DNA of 64,000 nucleotides from Prorocentrum cordatum (GCA_963575745.1 CAUYUJ010017903.1:139001-203000), one strand, 5' to 3'. Positions 1 through 10,350 are shown, counted from the first letter of the stretch. The notes: generated from the sequence alone by a model not told the origin. Made by a program: numbers and translations.

Positions 1-44
1 GCGCCCTCCCCCTTCCTCCCTCCTCCTGCTTCCCCCTCCACAGC

Positions 45-200
45 AGGAGCTTGACCACAAGAAACCCAACCCTGAGACTCCAGGACGGCCATTGATTTTT
101 TGTGTGGGAACGTCACGCTTCCCATCGGCAACACCATTGAAACCCAAGAAACCCAAGGCACCCTGGAGCCAAGCAGGGTTTTCCTTGGCATGGGCTTCCA
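45..200 (-). repeat. Dispersed repeat family P, copy 1 (inverted)
   Basis: The reverse complement of this stretch matches 4865-5030 and 17128-17292. Shared blocks are the CATGCCAAGAAA start, a GGGTTTCTTGGGTTTC core, the TTTTGCGATGGAAAGC block and a GGGTTGGGTTTCTTGTGG end. It has no open frame shared by all copies, so it is read as a non-coding dispersed repeat of about 155 bp. Confidence 0.7.
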
Positions 201-837
201 TTCGATCCACCAGAGGACTCCCCCCCGCAGGGCCCAGACATACTCTCGAGCCTCGTAAGTAGGCCTCGAACGCCGGATCCGCCCGTCTTCCTCAATTGGG
301 GCCTCAAGCTGCACCCGTGTCTGCCAGTGGTACGTCATCGGATCACCGGCGCTGCGCAGCTACGCTCCCCCCTCGCCCCCTTCCTCCCGCTCCCCGTGCC
401 TCCCCTCGCGCCCCTCGTGGGCCGCTGTCCCTCCCCCTCTCGGGGGCAACGATAGGGGGGTATGCACAGGGGGGGATGCATCGACACCCAGCCGCCCATG
501 GATCGCCGAGATAGGGGCCTCGTATCCCCACCCGGTTCAGGAACGTGCAGACTTGCTATCAGGGGCCTATCGATCTATCGGCGCCGTATCGCCGATTCAG
601 GTCGATGTTTCCCCCCCCCCCCCCCCTTGTGCCATTCCCCCTCTATCTCGGCGGCGTGCCCAGAAGGGAGTTGAGAGGGAGCGGGCCTTCTCTGGAGGCT
701 CGGGAGTCCCCGGGCCTCTTGAGAAGTTTCCTGGGCCTTCTCAGAAGACACGGAAGGTTTCTGAGAAGGCGCGAGGCCTTCTGAGTAATCTTGCCGTTTT
801 CTGAGAAGGCCTTGTCGTTCTCACTTCCCCCCCTCTC
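201..837. other. No recognisable gene; GC-rich unique sequence
   Basis: Short overlapping open frames occur on both strands but show no domain, no repeat-family match and no consistent frame. A C homopolymer lies near 610-628. The stretch 666-800 has loose repeats of a TTCTGAGAAGGC-like motif. Confidence 0.6.
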
Positions 838-1075
838 TCGCCGCCGAGGGAGGAGGAGGAGGAGGAGGAGGAGGAGTAGGAGGAGGATGGGGAGAAGGAG
901 GAGGCGGAGGAGAAGGAGGAGTAGGAGGAGGATGAGGAGGAGTAGGAGGAGGAGGCCGAGGAGTAGGAGGAGGATGAGGAGGCGGCGGAGGAGGAGGAGG
1001 AGGAAGAGGAGGAGAGGAGGCGGAGGAGGAGGAGGAGGAGGAGGAGGAGGAGGACGTGGAGAAGGAGAGGCCGGG
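838..1075. repeat. Purine-rich GGA microsatellite
   Basis: Nearly pure GGA/GAGGAG repeats on the plus strand. Arg/Gly-rich (plus) or Ser-rich (minus) open frames here are produced by the repeat and are not genes. Confidence 0.9.
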
Positions 1076-1344
1076 GGATTGTGGAGTACCTCGTCGTTTT
1101 CATATGGTTTTTATCGAGTGGAACGCTCCTTCATCTTCAAATGTTTGATGGTTTGTCTTGCAATGTTCTGTTCGCCGTGACCTCAACATGATATGCGTCT
1201 CTCGCTGTATCGTTATCTCGCGTTCTGTCTCTATCTCTTTATCTCTCTCCTTGCACTCGTTGCTGAAGCTGTACAGTTGTTCTGCCAATCCATTGCCAAC
1301 CACTGCCAATGCCAACGCTATGTGAATGGGGGAATCCTTTCGCT

Positions 1345-2440
1345 CGGCAGATTTCAGTCAGAATCCTTTTGTGGACGGTGTCATTACGACTCCTTCTTCG
1401 GAGAATTTCAATAGGAATGCCTCTGTGGAGGGTTTCGATAGGGACCTTCCTGTGGAGGGTTTCAATCGGAATCCTTCTTGTGGGGGGTTCAGTAGGAGTC
1501 CTTCTGCGGAGGGAGCAATGAGGACTCGCCAGCGCAATGCCAACGCAATGCCGAAGCAGTGCCATCGCAATGCCAAACCAATGCCAACGCGTTCCCAATC
1601 CAGTGCCAATGCAATGCCAACGGGGGGAATCCTTTGTTGTAGATTCCAGAAGGGATCTTGCTAATGGAGGGTTTCAACAAGAACCGTTCTGCGAAGGGGG
1701 GGCATGCGGACTCGCCAGCGCAATGCCAACGCAGTGCCAGCGGAATTCCAAACCAACGCCAAGGCGATTCAAACTTAATGCCAACGCGACGCCAATGGGG
1801 TGGATTGCTTGTGGTAGTGTTCAATAGCAATCCTTCTAAGAACCCCTCTGTGGATGATGTCATCCACAACGACATCATTCTAAGGACCATTCTTCGGAGG
1901 AGTTCAATCGGCATCCTTCTGTGGAGGGTTCGCATGGAACCTTTTTGTGGAGGATTGCAGTGTGAACCCGTATTTTAGGGAGGTCCGTAGGCATCGGTTT
2001 TGCGGACGCACTCAATCGGAATTTTCATGTGGAGCGTTTGGTTTGGCCTCGGCAGCGCAATGCCAACGCACTGCCATCGCAATGCCAACGCAATACCAAT
2101 GCGATGCCAAACCGTTACCAAACCAATGCCAATGCAATGCCGATGGCGTGGTTCCAGTCTTTCAACATATTCCAACCGAAATCCTTATGTGGACGATTTG
2201 GTTACGGATCCTTCTTCGGAGGATGTCGATGGGACTCTTCTTGCGGAGGGTTTCGGCAGGAATCCTTCTGTGGAGGGTTTGACCATGAACCCTTCATGAG
2301 GGAGCTTTCAAAAGGAACCCATCGTGTGGAAGGTTTCAATAGGAATCCTTCCATGGTGGGAGCCATCAGAAATCGCCAGTGCAACGCCAAAGCAGTGCCA
2401 ACGCAATGCCAAATCAATGCCATGGCAACCCCGATCCAAT
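1345..2440. repeat. Composite minisatellite: 27-bp units alternating with CAATGCCAA blocks
   Basis: From 1366 a 27-nt unit with the core CCTTCTGTGGAGGGTTTC repeats in tandem, for example through 1367-1520. It then gives way to 9-nt CAATGCCAA-type repeats (1527-1625). The same two-part order recurs about four times to 2440. Because 27 is a multiple of three, the array stays open in several frames and encodes a 9-residue periodic peptide (NRNPSVEGF-like). I see no flanking domain or start that would make it a gene. Confidence 0.8.
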
Positions 2441-2574
2441 CCCACTGAAATGCCTGGGGGAAACGCTTCTGGCCGGTTCCAATAGGACTCCTTATATGGA
2501 GGGCTTCAAATGGGTTCAATATGAACACTTCTTGTGGAATGCTTCCATCGGAGTCCTTCTTGTGTGGGGTTCAA

Positions 2575-2813
2575 AAGGAATCGAGGACGAGTATGAGGTC
2601 GAGGAGCGCGTGGACGAGAGTGAGGTCGAGGAGCGCGTGGAAGGGAATGGGGGCGGAGGAGGCGGAGGAGGTGAAGGAGGAGGAGGAGGAGGAGGGAGAA
2701 TCATTTTCTTTTGCCCCCCCAAAAATTCGCGGAGCGACCCCGTTTTTTCTTTGGGGGGTGGGGCAGGAGGATGAAAAACCCGATTTTGGAGGACAGGAGG
2801 AGGATGAAGGCGG

Positions 2814-2846
<33 letters not shown>

Positions 2847-3480
2847 GGAGGCGTTCGCCCCCCCCCAAAAAAAACCGGGATCGATCCGCGTTTTTTTGTG
2901 AGGGGGGGTCAGGAGAATCAAAAAACACGATTCTGACGAAATGATGAGGAGGAAGAGGAGGAAGAGGATAATGATAAGGATAAGGAGGAGGAGGTTGATG
3001 AGAAGGAGGAAGAGGAGGAGAAGGAAGAGGAGGAGTAGGAGGAACAGGGGATGGAGAAGCGGGAAAGCACCCTCCGAGAGACGAGGTACTCTACAACCCC
3101 CCGTTCTCGAGAAGGAGGAGGCAGAGGAGGAGGAGAACGCGGAGGAGGAGGAAGAGGAGGCGCAGGAGGAGGAAGAGGAGGAGGAGGAGGAAGCGGAGGA
3201 GGAGGAGGATGAGGAGGAGGAGGAGGAGGACGCGGAGAAGGAGGAAGAGGCGGAGGAGGATGAGAACGTGGAGGAGGAGGAGGAGGAGGAGGAGGCGCAG
3301 GCGGAGGAGGAGACAGATTCGGAGGAGGCGTTGGAGGCAGAGGAGGAGGAGAACGCGGAGTAGGAGGAGGCGGAGGAGGAGAAGGACGCGGAAAAAGAGG
3401 AGGAGGAGAAGGACGCGGAGGAAGAGGAGGAGGGGGAGAGGAGGAGGAGGAGGAGGAGGAGGAGGAGGAGGAGGAGGAGC
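2575..3480. repeat. Purine-rich tracts (GAGGAG, (GA)n)
   Basis: GAG/GGA-rich low complexity with a perfect (GA)n run near 2815-2842 and two CCCCCAAAAA-to-GTTTTTT patches at 2706-2755 and 2860-2900. The long Glu-rich or Pro/Leu-rich frames are products of the repeat. The end at 3480 passes into a GC-rich stretch to 3630. Confidence 0.9.
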
Positions 3481-3633
3481 TTGCCGCTGACGTGCTCCTC
3501 CTGCCCTGCTCCCGCCCGGCCTGGCCGCTCGTCGGCCGCTGCCGCCCCCCCCGCAGCCCCCGCAGGGCTCCACCCTGCACGGCACCGGCACGTGCCGGCC
3601 GTGCGCCTGGCGCGCCGCCCCCCCCGCCCTTCG

Positions 3634-3872
3634 TTTCAAGCAGTGGCGAAGCGTCCTGGCTCGCCTATAGCCCTGCCAAACAATGTTCTAAGAGCCTTTT
3701 GTGGTATCCACGAAATGTTTTTAGAACATTTCTGGCGGAGTCTGTCTTGTTTTGTCACATCGGGTTTATGTTCTAAGAACATTGCTTTTGTTCTTAGAAA
3801 ATTACTGGGTTCTAAGTCATTTCGAGGTAGGACTATAGAAATGCCGGGACGGTCGGTCCCTGCTCAATCGCC
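3634..3872 (+). repeat. 230-bp direct repeat, copy 1
   Basis: Shares with 4155-4388 a TTCAAGCAGTGGCGAAGCGT start, a CTTTTGTGGT block, a CACATCGGGTTT block and a CGGGACGGTCGGTCCCTGCT end. The two copies differ by many substitutions and small indels, so the duplication is old. They bracket the foldback at 3943-4141, which could make them ends of one composite element. No coding potential was recognised. Confidence 0.75.
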
Positions 3873-3942
3873 AGGGGAACGAAGAATGACATAAACATTG
3901 GAAACTCGGAGGTCAAACAATGGCATGAAGGGGCGCGACTCG

Positions 3943-4141
3943 GGGAGCAAACAATGACATAAACATGAAATCTCGGGGGTCCGCGCGGATTTCTCGGATC
4001 GGCGCTGGACCCCCCTCCCTGGCGCGCGGAGCGGGCCAGGGGCCAGGGGCGGCGCCGGAGGCGCCGCCAGAGGAGTCCAGCGCGGATCCGAGAAATCCGC
4101 GTGGACCTCCGAGTTTTTATGTTTATGTCGTTGTTTGTTCC
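3943..4141. repeat. Foldback inverted repeat
   Basis: Left arm 3943-4009 (AACAATGACATAAACAT, then GCGCGGATTTCTCGGATC) pairs imperfectly with right arm 4076-4141 (GATCCGAGAAATCCGCG, then ATGTTTATGTCGTTGTTTG). Arms are about 65 bp around a ~66-nt GC-rich centre that itself contains GGCGCCGGAGGCGCC. It would form a long hairpin. No transposase is present. Confidence 0.75.
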
Positions 4142-4154
4142 CCTTGTCGAGCCC

Positions 4155-4388
4155 TGGCCTTCAAGCAGTGGCGAAGCGTCCTTGCTCGCCACCACAGGAT
4201 GGTCGAAGAAACCTTTTGTGGTCTTCACGAGATGTTCTTCAGAACATGTCTGGCTGAGACTGTCTTATTTCACCACATCGGGTTTGTGTTACAAGAGGAT
4301 GCTCTTGTTATTCGAATATTTTGGGGTTCGAAGAACATTCTGCGGTAGGCCTATAGGAATGGCGGGACGGTCGGTCCCTGCTCAAGGT
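4155..4388 (+). repeat. 230-bp direct repeat, copy 2
   Basis: Second copy of the unit at 3634-3872, on the same strand, starting about 520 bp downstream. See copy 1 for shared blocks. Confidence 0.75.
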
Positions 4389-4627
4389 CTGTCGCCGCGC
4401 GGCGAGGTCGCGGCGGCCGCCGTCGCCGCCAGGGCCGTGGCCGCCGTCGCCATCGCAGTCGCCCTGCGGCTGGGCAAAAGGATCCTGCAGGATCTTGCAA
4501 AGCCCGACTAACCAAGGTCGGGATGGACCCGGGCCAGTAGAGACCCGACACTTCGGCGTTGAGTGATGGGGGGGCAGCCAGGGCTGCAGAATAGGGGCCC
4601 TTTCGGGCCCCTGAAGGGCCCCGTTAA

Positions 4628-4801
4628 GGTTGAGTCGGGCATGTCCCTCAACATCAGGAATATCTGGAATATTCAAAATGAGTCAAAGCATTTCTCGGGG
4701 ACGACTTGTCGATCATTTTTGGACTATGTTCGAGTTTTTGTTGTGGCAATGTTTGATTTGTCTTCCGAGCTCCGCCTGTAGGAGGACATGCCCGACCTAA
4801 T
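4628..4801. mobile_element. Short TIR element (MITE-like), copy 1
   Basis: The left end GTCGGGCATGTCC is repeated inverted at the right end as GGACATGCCCGAC, giving a terminal inverted repeat of about 20 bp with mismatches. The element is ~170 bp, AT-richer than its surroundings and non-coding. 18238-18403 has the same ends and size, and a lone left end occurs at 5096-5125. No target-site duplication could be fixed by eye. Confidence 0.65.
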
Positions 4802-4864
4802 TTGAGGGCCCCTAGGATGGCCCGAGATGTGCACCCCTCTTCCTCCTCCGTTTACAGTGGGGAC

Positions 4865-5030
4865 CCATGCCAAGAAACACCCTAGTTGCCTCCATGGTGC
4901 CTTGGGTTTCTTGGGTTTCGGTGGTTTTGCGATGGAAAGCGTGACGCTCTCACGCAAAAAAAGAAAAAACAGTGGACGTCCTGGGGTCTCAGGGTCGGGT
5001 TTCTTGTGGAAGGTGTCTTGTGGACTGGCC
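4865..5030 (+). repeat. Dispersed repeat family P, copy 2
   Basis: Same order of blocks as 17128-17292 and inverted at 45-200. A further partial copy of its 3' end (GGTTGGGTTTCTTGTG) lies at 5225-5280. Confidence 0.7.
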
Positions 5031-5299
5031 TCGACTGTATCGCCCCCACCCTGAGACGAGGCCCAACGCAGCAGTCGCAGTCGTCGCCGCCAGCGTTCAG
5101 TCGGGCATGTCCCTCTACAGGAGGGATCTCCAAAAATAGTACAACATAGTTAGGGGACGCTTGGTTGTGTTCTTCTGTTTCTTTGATGATTTTTGCTTGT
5201 GCTCTTTATGCACACAAATCAGTGCACGTCCGTCCTGAGGTCTCAGGGTTGGGTTTCTTGTGAAAGGGTTCTTGTGGTCGGGCCCCTACGGCACGGCTA

Positions 5300-5440
5300 C
5301 CCGTCACCCGTTTTCCCTTGTTTCTGCTTCTTGGGAGGCCCTCGTCACTACTGCTGGATTCGCTTCGATATTCTGGTCAGAATGCACTCCAGGAGAGGTT
5401 CAGGGAGTTGCGGTATCGGCACCTTTTTTGGGGTCTCCCC
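5300..5440 (+). repeat. Dispersed repeat family S, copy 1
   Basis: Contains GGGAGGCCCTCGTCAC, CTGGATTCGCTTCGA and TTCTGGTCAGAA followed by an AGAGGT block. The same order occurs at 5742-5862 and 16225-16352. Non-coding, about 120 bp, SINE-sized; no RNA polymerase III promoter could be confirmed by eye. Confidence 0.65.
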
Positions 5441-5741
5441 AGAGAGGGTAGTGGGGGGGGGAGACCTCATATGAGCATCCTGCTTTGGGCCTCGTTTGTA
5501 GCCAGCGTCTTCTAAGAAGCAGCCTCCTTCTGAGGAGCCTTCCCCCCTCCCCCTGCGCGCCGCCAAAATCAGGGTACATTCCGATCCGATCGATCTGGCT
5601 CGATGCCGATTCCGGCCAGCCCGCTATCTTCTCAAGAGCGTGCTCTGTGGACGTTGGGAAGGGGGGAGGGCTGAGCGTTCGAGCCAAGGGTGGGGCCTGA
5701 TCGGGGGAGAAAAAGATACGGATACGTGTTGTCCCCCTTCG

Positions 5742-5862
5742 TTTTCGGCCTTTCCTGGCCCTCCTGGGGAATCCTCGTTGTCACCGCTGGATTCGCCTCG
5801 AAATTCTGGTCAGAACGCACCCCAAGAGAGGTCCGGGGACAACGCGTATCCGTATCTTTCCG
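5742..5862 (+). repeat. Dispersed repeat family S, copy 2
   Basis: Closest to copy 3 at 16225-16352: both carry CTGGATTCGCCTCGAAATTC and CAGAACGCACCC. Flanked on both sides by GTATCCGTATC-like or ATACGGATACG-like pieces (5714-5725, 5848-5858), a possible short inverted repeat. Confidence 0.65.
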
Positions 5863-6342
5863 CCCCCCAACCTGAAATGCACGGGGTGGGGGTGCTCGAG
5901 CCGAGTGGGGGAGCCCCTCCTCCCTGAATCGACGACCGGCGAGCGCCGGCGCCGGCGCCGTCGCCGTCGGGCGACAACGACGACGACCGAGCCCTGGTAG
6001 GATGCTATGAAGGCTGGGTCGAGCCCTAGTAAGATTCGAACAGAGGTGGATCTCTCCCCAGAAGGATCCAATTCGAGCTGGATCTAGGTATAGTAGGATG
6101 ATCTCCGGGATGCATCGAGCCTTCGTAGGATTCAATTCACGCCATACCATCCGCCCTCTATCCGCGACACTTTTGCAAACTTTTAAGACGAATGTGCGCG
6201 GCGCTGAGGCGAGAGCCACATTATGAGAACCATCCGCCTCAATCCGAGCAATTGTTGTTGGCAATTTCGAGCTTCGGATTCAGGATCTCGATACGAAAGG
6301 AAGTCTTAGGCGAAACGCCCGGCCCCCCCCACTCACCCGCTT
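5863..6342. other. No recognisable gene
   Basis: Mixed-composition sequence with a GCGCCGGCGCCG patch at 5945-5965. Open frames are short and overlap on both strands without domain signals. Confidence 0.5.
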
Positions 6343-6480
6343 CGGGGTGCGACAGGGAGGAGTTATTTGCAAGGACGAAAGATGGAAGAGGAGGAGGAGG
6401 AGAAGGAGGAGGAGGAGGAGGAGGTGGGGCAGGGGAAGGATGAGAGGAGGAGGAGGAGGACGACGACGAGTACAAGGAAG
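6343..6480. repeat. Purine-rich GGA tract
   Basis: GAGGAGGAG-type repeats, most regular at 6385-6460. Coding frames across it are repeat artefacts. Confidence 0.85.
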
Positions 6481-6660
6481 GATCGGATCGGATCGGAAGG
6501 GCCCGCGAAAGAGCTCCACAGGGGAGCTGCTTCCGTGGGCGCGCAGGAAAAACTATCTCCTGCAGACCAAGAGCGCCCGGGGACGGGCCGTGAGGCACGC
6601 GCCACTTCCATACATGAAACCTCGCCACAAAAAGCCAACACACGCTAAGGACACTGTTAT

Positions 6661-6735
6661 GTCGTCCAGTTTGGTTTCCTAGGACGGGGCCTCTCGATCG
6701 TTATGCGAATTCGATCCGTGGTGACGTGGTGGTTC
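6661..6735 (+). repeat. LTR-like direct repeat A, left copy
   Basis: Matches 8022-8096 over about 75 bp (GTCGTCC, CTCTCGATCGT, GAATTCGATCCGTGGTGA). It lies immediately 5' of the retroelement reading frames, with its partner 3' of them. That is the position expected of a remnant of a long terminal repeat or its untranslated leader. Confidence 0.6.
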
Positions 6736-7254
6736 AAAAGCTGTACGGAGGGGGACGCTCCCGCCCAGCCTCCGCGTTGGATGCTGGGCGCCTTCTGCGC
6801 CGCGGGGCTTTGGCTCGGGCAGCTGGGGGTGGCCTGGGTGGCGCGGCCGCCGCACTGCCCGGCCTGCCCGGCCTGCCCGGCCTGCCCGGCGGCGAAGCTC
6901 CATGACGAACCCCACTGCGGTTCGTGCCCTGCGTGCCCGGAGTGCCCGGTGGTCAGCAGGGCCGCGGCCCGAGAGGCCTCCTGCCTGGCCTGCCCAGCGG
7001 CGGCCTGCGAGGAGTCGCTCGCGGCAGCCTGCCCGACGCCCACCCCGGCTGACTGCTGGGGCTTCACGGCTGGACCATTGCTCGGCTTGGCCGCCGGCAA
7101 GCTGGTGGCGGCGACGGCGAGCCTGGTGGGCCTGGGACGGCTCGTGAGGCGTGCGGCCTCCGCCTTGTCCCAGGGAGACGGCGCCGGCGGCGCCACTGGC
7201 GTGGGCGCGCGCGACGCCGCCGGGCAGCCGCGGCTTCGGGCGATTAGGGCTTGA
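6703..7254 (+). CDS. Retroelement-associated Cys-rich membrane-type ORF
   Basis: A 183-codon open frame. After residue 25 it has a hydrophobic stretch (LGAFCAAGLWLGQLGVAW) and then repeats of Cys-Pro-Ala (residues 51-60), further CPxCP motifs to about residue 105, and a Gly/Ala-rich C-terminus. Cys/Pro-rich leaders of this kind precede the pol-like reading frames of multicopy dinoflagellate retroelements; that is an inference from resemblance. Its stop overlaps the next start as TGATG (7252-7256), consistent with coupled translation of a following frame. It starts inside repeat A, which argues against a host gene. Confidence 0.4.
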   Translation: MRIRSVVTWWFKSCTEGDAPAQPPRWMLGAFCAAGLWLGQLGVAWVARPPHCPACPACPACPAAKLHDEPHCGSCPACPECPVVSRAAAREASCLACPAAACEESLAAACPTPTPADCWGFTAGPLLGLAAGKLVAATASLVGLGRLVRRAASALSQGDGAGGATGVGARDAAGQPRLRAIRA

Positions 7255-7890
7255 TGTCCGCAGCGCCTCGCACGCTCGACGTCGCCGAGAGCAAGGTCTG
7301 CATCACATTCGACGACGACGACCACTTCCGGTGGCACCACCGGCTGTTCCTCGTCTCAGGCCATGCGCCGGGCGAGTGGATTGCGGCGACGCCCGACGGC
7401 GAAGATCCTGGTGTTGCAGCTGTCCGCCCATCTCGTGGTCGCGCTGACGCGGAATGCTCCGTTCCCACAGCGTGTCCGCGGGAACGTCCATGCGTTCGGC
7501 GAGCTGGACCAGGACGCCCTCGACTACCTGCGCCTCGAGGGGCGGAACCTCGGCCGCGTCTTGGGCGTCGCCGCCCCCGCCGGGCCGCCTGGTGCTCGCG
7601 TGGCTCGCCGGGTGATCGCCGACCCCGTCGTCGAGGGCTTCGGCGACGAGATCGACGCTGGCGCGCGACGCCGTGGGGATCGCACTCATCCACGACGCAC
7701 TGGGCTGGGTGACGGTCGAGAACGTACAGCCCAAGGAGCAGCCACAGTGGCTGGCCGAGAATCGGCGGGGACCAGGGCGCGACCCTCGGGCTCTGCCGAC
7801 CCCACCGCCGACGCGTGGGAAGCGAGTGCAGCTGTGCGCTGCCATCTCGGCCCTGAGGCCGCAGAACGACCCGTCTTGGCCGTTCCGCGG
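7254..7890 (+). pseudogene. Decayed 5' part of a copia-like retroelement polyprotein
   Basis: Conceptual pieces lie in three frames. Frame 3 from 7254 has VCITFDDDDHFRWHHRLFL and WIAATPDGE. Frame 1 around 7400-7640 has LSAHLVVALTRNAPFPQRV and FGELDQDALDYLRLEG. Frame 2 from about 7667 has DAVGIALIHDALGWVTVENV and GRDPRALPTPPP. Together they resemble the conserved upstream domain of dinoflagellate copia-type retroelements (HWHHR, TPD, PFPQRV, GRDxRxLP). At least two frameshifts break it and it stops abruptly at about 7890, before any integrase or RT domain. The family assignment is from memory of motif style and is tentative. Confidence 0.5.
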
Positions 7891-7912
7891 CCCATTTGAT
7901 GTTGTTTTGCCC

Positions 7913-8007
7913 TGTATCGCCTTGGCTACGCTACTGCACGTCCTGAGTTGCTTGGGCTGTCTCCCCACGCATCACCCTGCCCCCTGTGGGAGAGGCGCGG
8001 CGAGTGG
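7913..8007 (+). repeat. LTR-like direct repeat B, left copy
   Basis: About 95 bp nearly identical to 8273-8367 (TGTATCGC, CTGCACGTCCTGAGTTGC, CCCCACGCATCACCCTGCCC, GAGAGGCGCGG). Order in the locus is A, coding remnant, B, A', spacer, B'. This suggests B-A is a junction of an LTR and that the locus is two overlapping truncated copies. Confidence 0.65.
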
Positions 8008-8021
8008 TCCGGAATGTTTGC

Positions 8022-8096
8022 GTCGTCCGATTTATTTTCCTAGAACGGAGCCTCTCGATCGTCATGTGAATTCGATCCGTGGTGATGTGGTGGCTC
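8022..8096 (+). repeat. LTR-like direct repeat A, right copy
   Basis: Partner of 6661-6735. Roughly nine in ten positions agree by eye. Confidence 0.6.
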
Positions 8097-8272
8097 AGCA
8101 ACCGCCCACCGCCAACCCCCACGCGCCGTGTGGCAAAGCTGTGGTTTAATGGTCTGCTGTGTTCTGTGCCCGGTTTTGTGCACTTCGCTCGTTTCTGAAA
8201 ATATTCTGTGGAGGCACACGGCACTTGCTCGAAGGATGTGGAGGAAAGGTGGCATTTCAACTTGTTCCGCAT

Positions 8273-8367
8273 TGTATCGCGGTGGCCACGCCACTGCACG
8301 TCCTGAGTTGCTTGGGCTGTCTCCCCACGCATCACCCTGCCCCTCGGGGGAGAGGCGCGGAGAGTGG
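8273..8367 (+). repeat. LTR-like direct repeat B, right copy
   Basis: Partner of 7913-8007. The intervening 8097-8272 is unique in the window and has no convincing gene. Confidence 0.65.
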
Positions 8368-8641
8368 CCAGGAAGGAAAGTCCCCCATACGAAATCCAAT
8401 CCCAAACATCAGAGAGTCCCATCTCCATCCCACAGACAGAGGCGCGGTCGCGCGCGGGGCGCTCTTACGCGCCGAATGTGACGAGCACGGCTCAATTGCG
8501 GGCGCGGGCGGAGGGACTCACTCTACCCCCCCACACTACCATATCCTTATCCCACCTGCCTTCTTTCGGTACAGGATACGAAAAGTGCATCCACGACCTG
8601 CTGGGGCTGGCCGGAAAAATCTGTGCATGGGCCATGCTAGA

Positions 8642-9060
8642 TTTCTGAGGAGGAGGAGGAGGAGGAGGAGGAGGAGGAGGGATATGAGGAGTGAGAGGAG
8701 AGAACCTTCCCCCCTGCGCGCGCAGCAGGTTCCACAAGCCGGGCGGTTGCCAGAACGCGCAGAAATGCGCGCATTGTACCTGGGCCGGCACAACACCTTG
8801 CAGGGAGGAGGGAGGGCCACCCCCTGCTGCGAGCAGCAGGGAGGAGGGAGGGAGAGAGCGGAGGAGGAGGGAGGGAAGGAGGGAGGGAGGGAGGGAGGGG
8901 AGGAGGGAGGGAGGGAGGGAGGGAGGAGAGAGGAGGAGGAGGAGGAGGAGGAGGAGGAAGAGGAGGAGGAGGAGGAGAAGAAGAAGGATGAGGATGAGGA
9001 TGACGAGGACGAGGAGGAGGAAGAGGAGAAAGAGGAGGAGGAGGGATGAGGGGCTGGCGG
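8642..9060. repeat. Purine-rich GGA/GGGA/GAT tracts
   Basis: (AGG)n at 8648-8685, (GGGA)n at 8875-8930 and GAGGAG/GATGAGGAT at 8930-9050. The region between 8690 and 8830 is GC-rich and holds a CTGCTGCGAGCAGCAG palindrome near 8823. Long Glu/Arg or Ser/Leu frames are artefacts. Confidence 0.85.
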
Positions 9061-9641
9061 AAAGGAGGGGGGGTGGGAAAGAAGGAGGAGGAGGGAGTTC
9101 AGGTGCCGCCGCGCTTGTCCTTTGCCCAGGGTCTCGGCCACAGGTACCCCACATGGCGTGCGCCAGAGTGAGTGAGTGATTGAAGAGGGATGGAGGGAGG
9201 AAGGAGGGGGGGGGACGGCGGTAGGGTGGGGAGGAAGAGGGGTGGCGAGGAGCTGGGAGAATGGAGGAGGACAAGGATGCTTGTTCTACTATCGCTAGCT
9301 GGCACCATCCCGTCTTCGCCCAAGCGGTATGTGGGGGCCACGGCCAGCTGCAGCGACCGCGGCGCCCCGCGCTTTCGAAATACCAGTTTTCCAGAGCGCG
9401 GCCTTGACTTTCCACAGCAAACGCTTGCATCCACTGGCGGGCAAGGAGCGCCCCCCTCCCGGGTGACACCCCGGTCGTCCCGCGGCCCAGGACGGCGGCG
9501 ACACTGGCGACCAGTGTCGCGGGCGCCGCCCTGTGCAGGGTCCATCCTGGGAGCTCCTGCGCTGGGATGGCAACGGTTCTGTTGAGGTTTTGCCAACTGT
9601 GTTGGCAAGGCGCCCGAGTGGCCTTCACGGAATACGCGCAG
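9061..9641. other. No recognisable gene
   Basis: Unique GC-rich sequence. Open frames on the minus strand run through it from the neighbouring tract, but no domain or repeat match was found. Confidence 0.5.
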
Positions 9642-9874
9642 TCGCATGGACACCTCGCAGGCATGGGCTGGATAGGGCTGCGAGCACAGACGGTAGTGCT
9701 TCTCCGCGGGTGTCGAGGGCAGCCCTTTGATCGACGTGCACCGGCCGCTTCCCCGTCGTCGCATGGACACCTGGCAGGCATGGGCTGGATGGGGCTACGA
9801 GCACAGACGGCGGTGCTTCTCCGCGGGTGTCGATGGCAGCCCTTTGACCGACGTGCACCTGCCACCTCCCCGTC
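9642..9874 (+). repeat. 117-bp tandem duplication
   Basis: Two head-to-tail copies starting at 9642 and 9758 share GTCGCATGGACACCT, GGCATGGGCTGGAT and GCTTCTCCGCGGGTGTCGA. Because 117 is a multiple of three, frames stay open through both copies, but no protein family was recognised. Confidence 0.8.
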
Positions 9875-9959
9875 CGAAAAAGCCGCGTTCTCTCTCGGCC
9901 GCTGGGGCGCCGAGGCGGGCCAGCCTGAAGGGCGGAGGCCCTGCGCGTCAGGTTTCAAG

Positions 9960-10350
9960 TGCCCCCCTTCTTGCAGATCCCCTCGTTCTTATATATCTAT
10001 ATATAATTTTCAAATAAAAAGAAACCCTCTCGTTCTTTATAGTCTCTGCTTCTTTCCCGCTTCCTTCGCCTCTGCTGTTCCTCCCCTCCTTCCACCCCCG
10101 TTCTGTGTTTCCACTCCTCCCCCCCGCTCTCCTTCTCACCTCGCCCTTCACCTCCCCTATAACCGTTGCCTCCCTCCCTCCCTCCCTCCTTTCACCCCCG
10201 CCCTTACCATCCCCCCCCTCCCTCCTCTCCTGCCTCCCTCCTGCGTGCTTGTCCCCTCCTTTCCCCCGGGGGCCACCGCGCAAGTGCGACGTTGTGCGCA
10301 TCCTTCGCTTCGCGGTCCCTCCTCCTCCTCCTCCTCCTCCTCCTCCACAG
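9960..10350. repeat. Pyrimidine-rich low-complexity stretch
   Basis: TTCC/TCCC-rich, with (CTCC)n around 10170-10190 and (TCC)n at 10318-10346. The reverse-strand Arg/Gly-rich frame is an artefact. Confidence 0.8.

Noticed and set aside
8492-9958. 488-codon minus-strand frame
   Set aside because: Central third is the GGA tract read in reverse; flanks share no domain and include the 117-bp tandem repeat.
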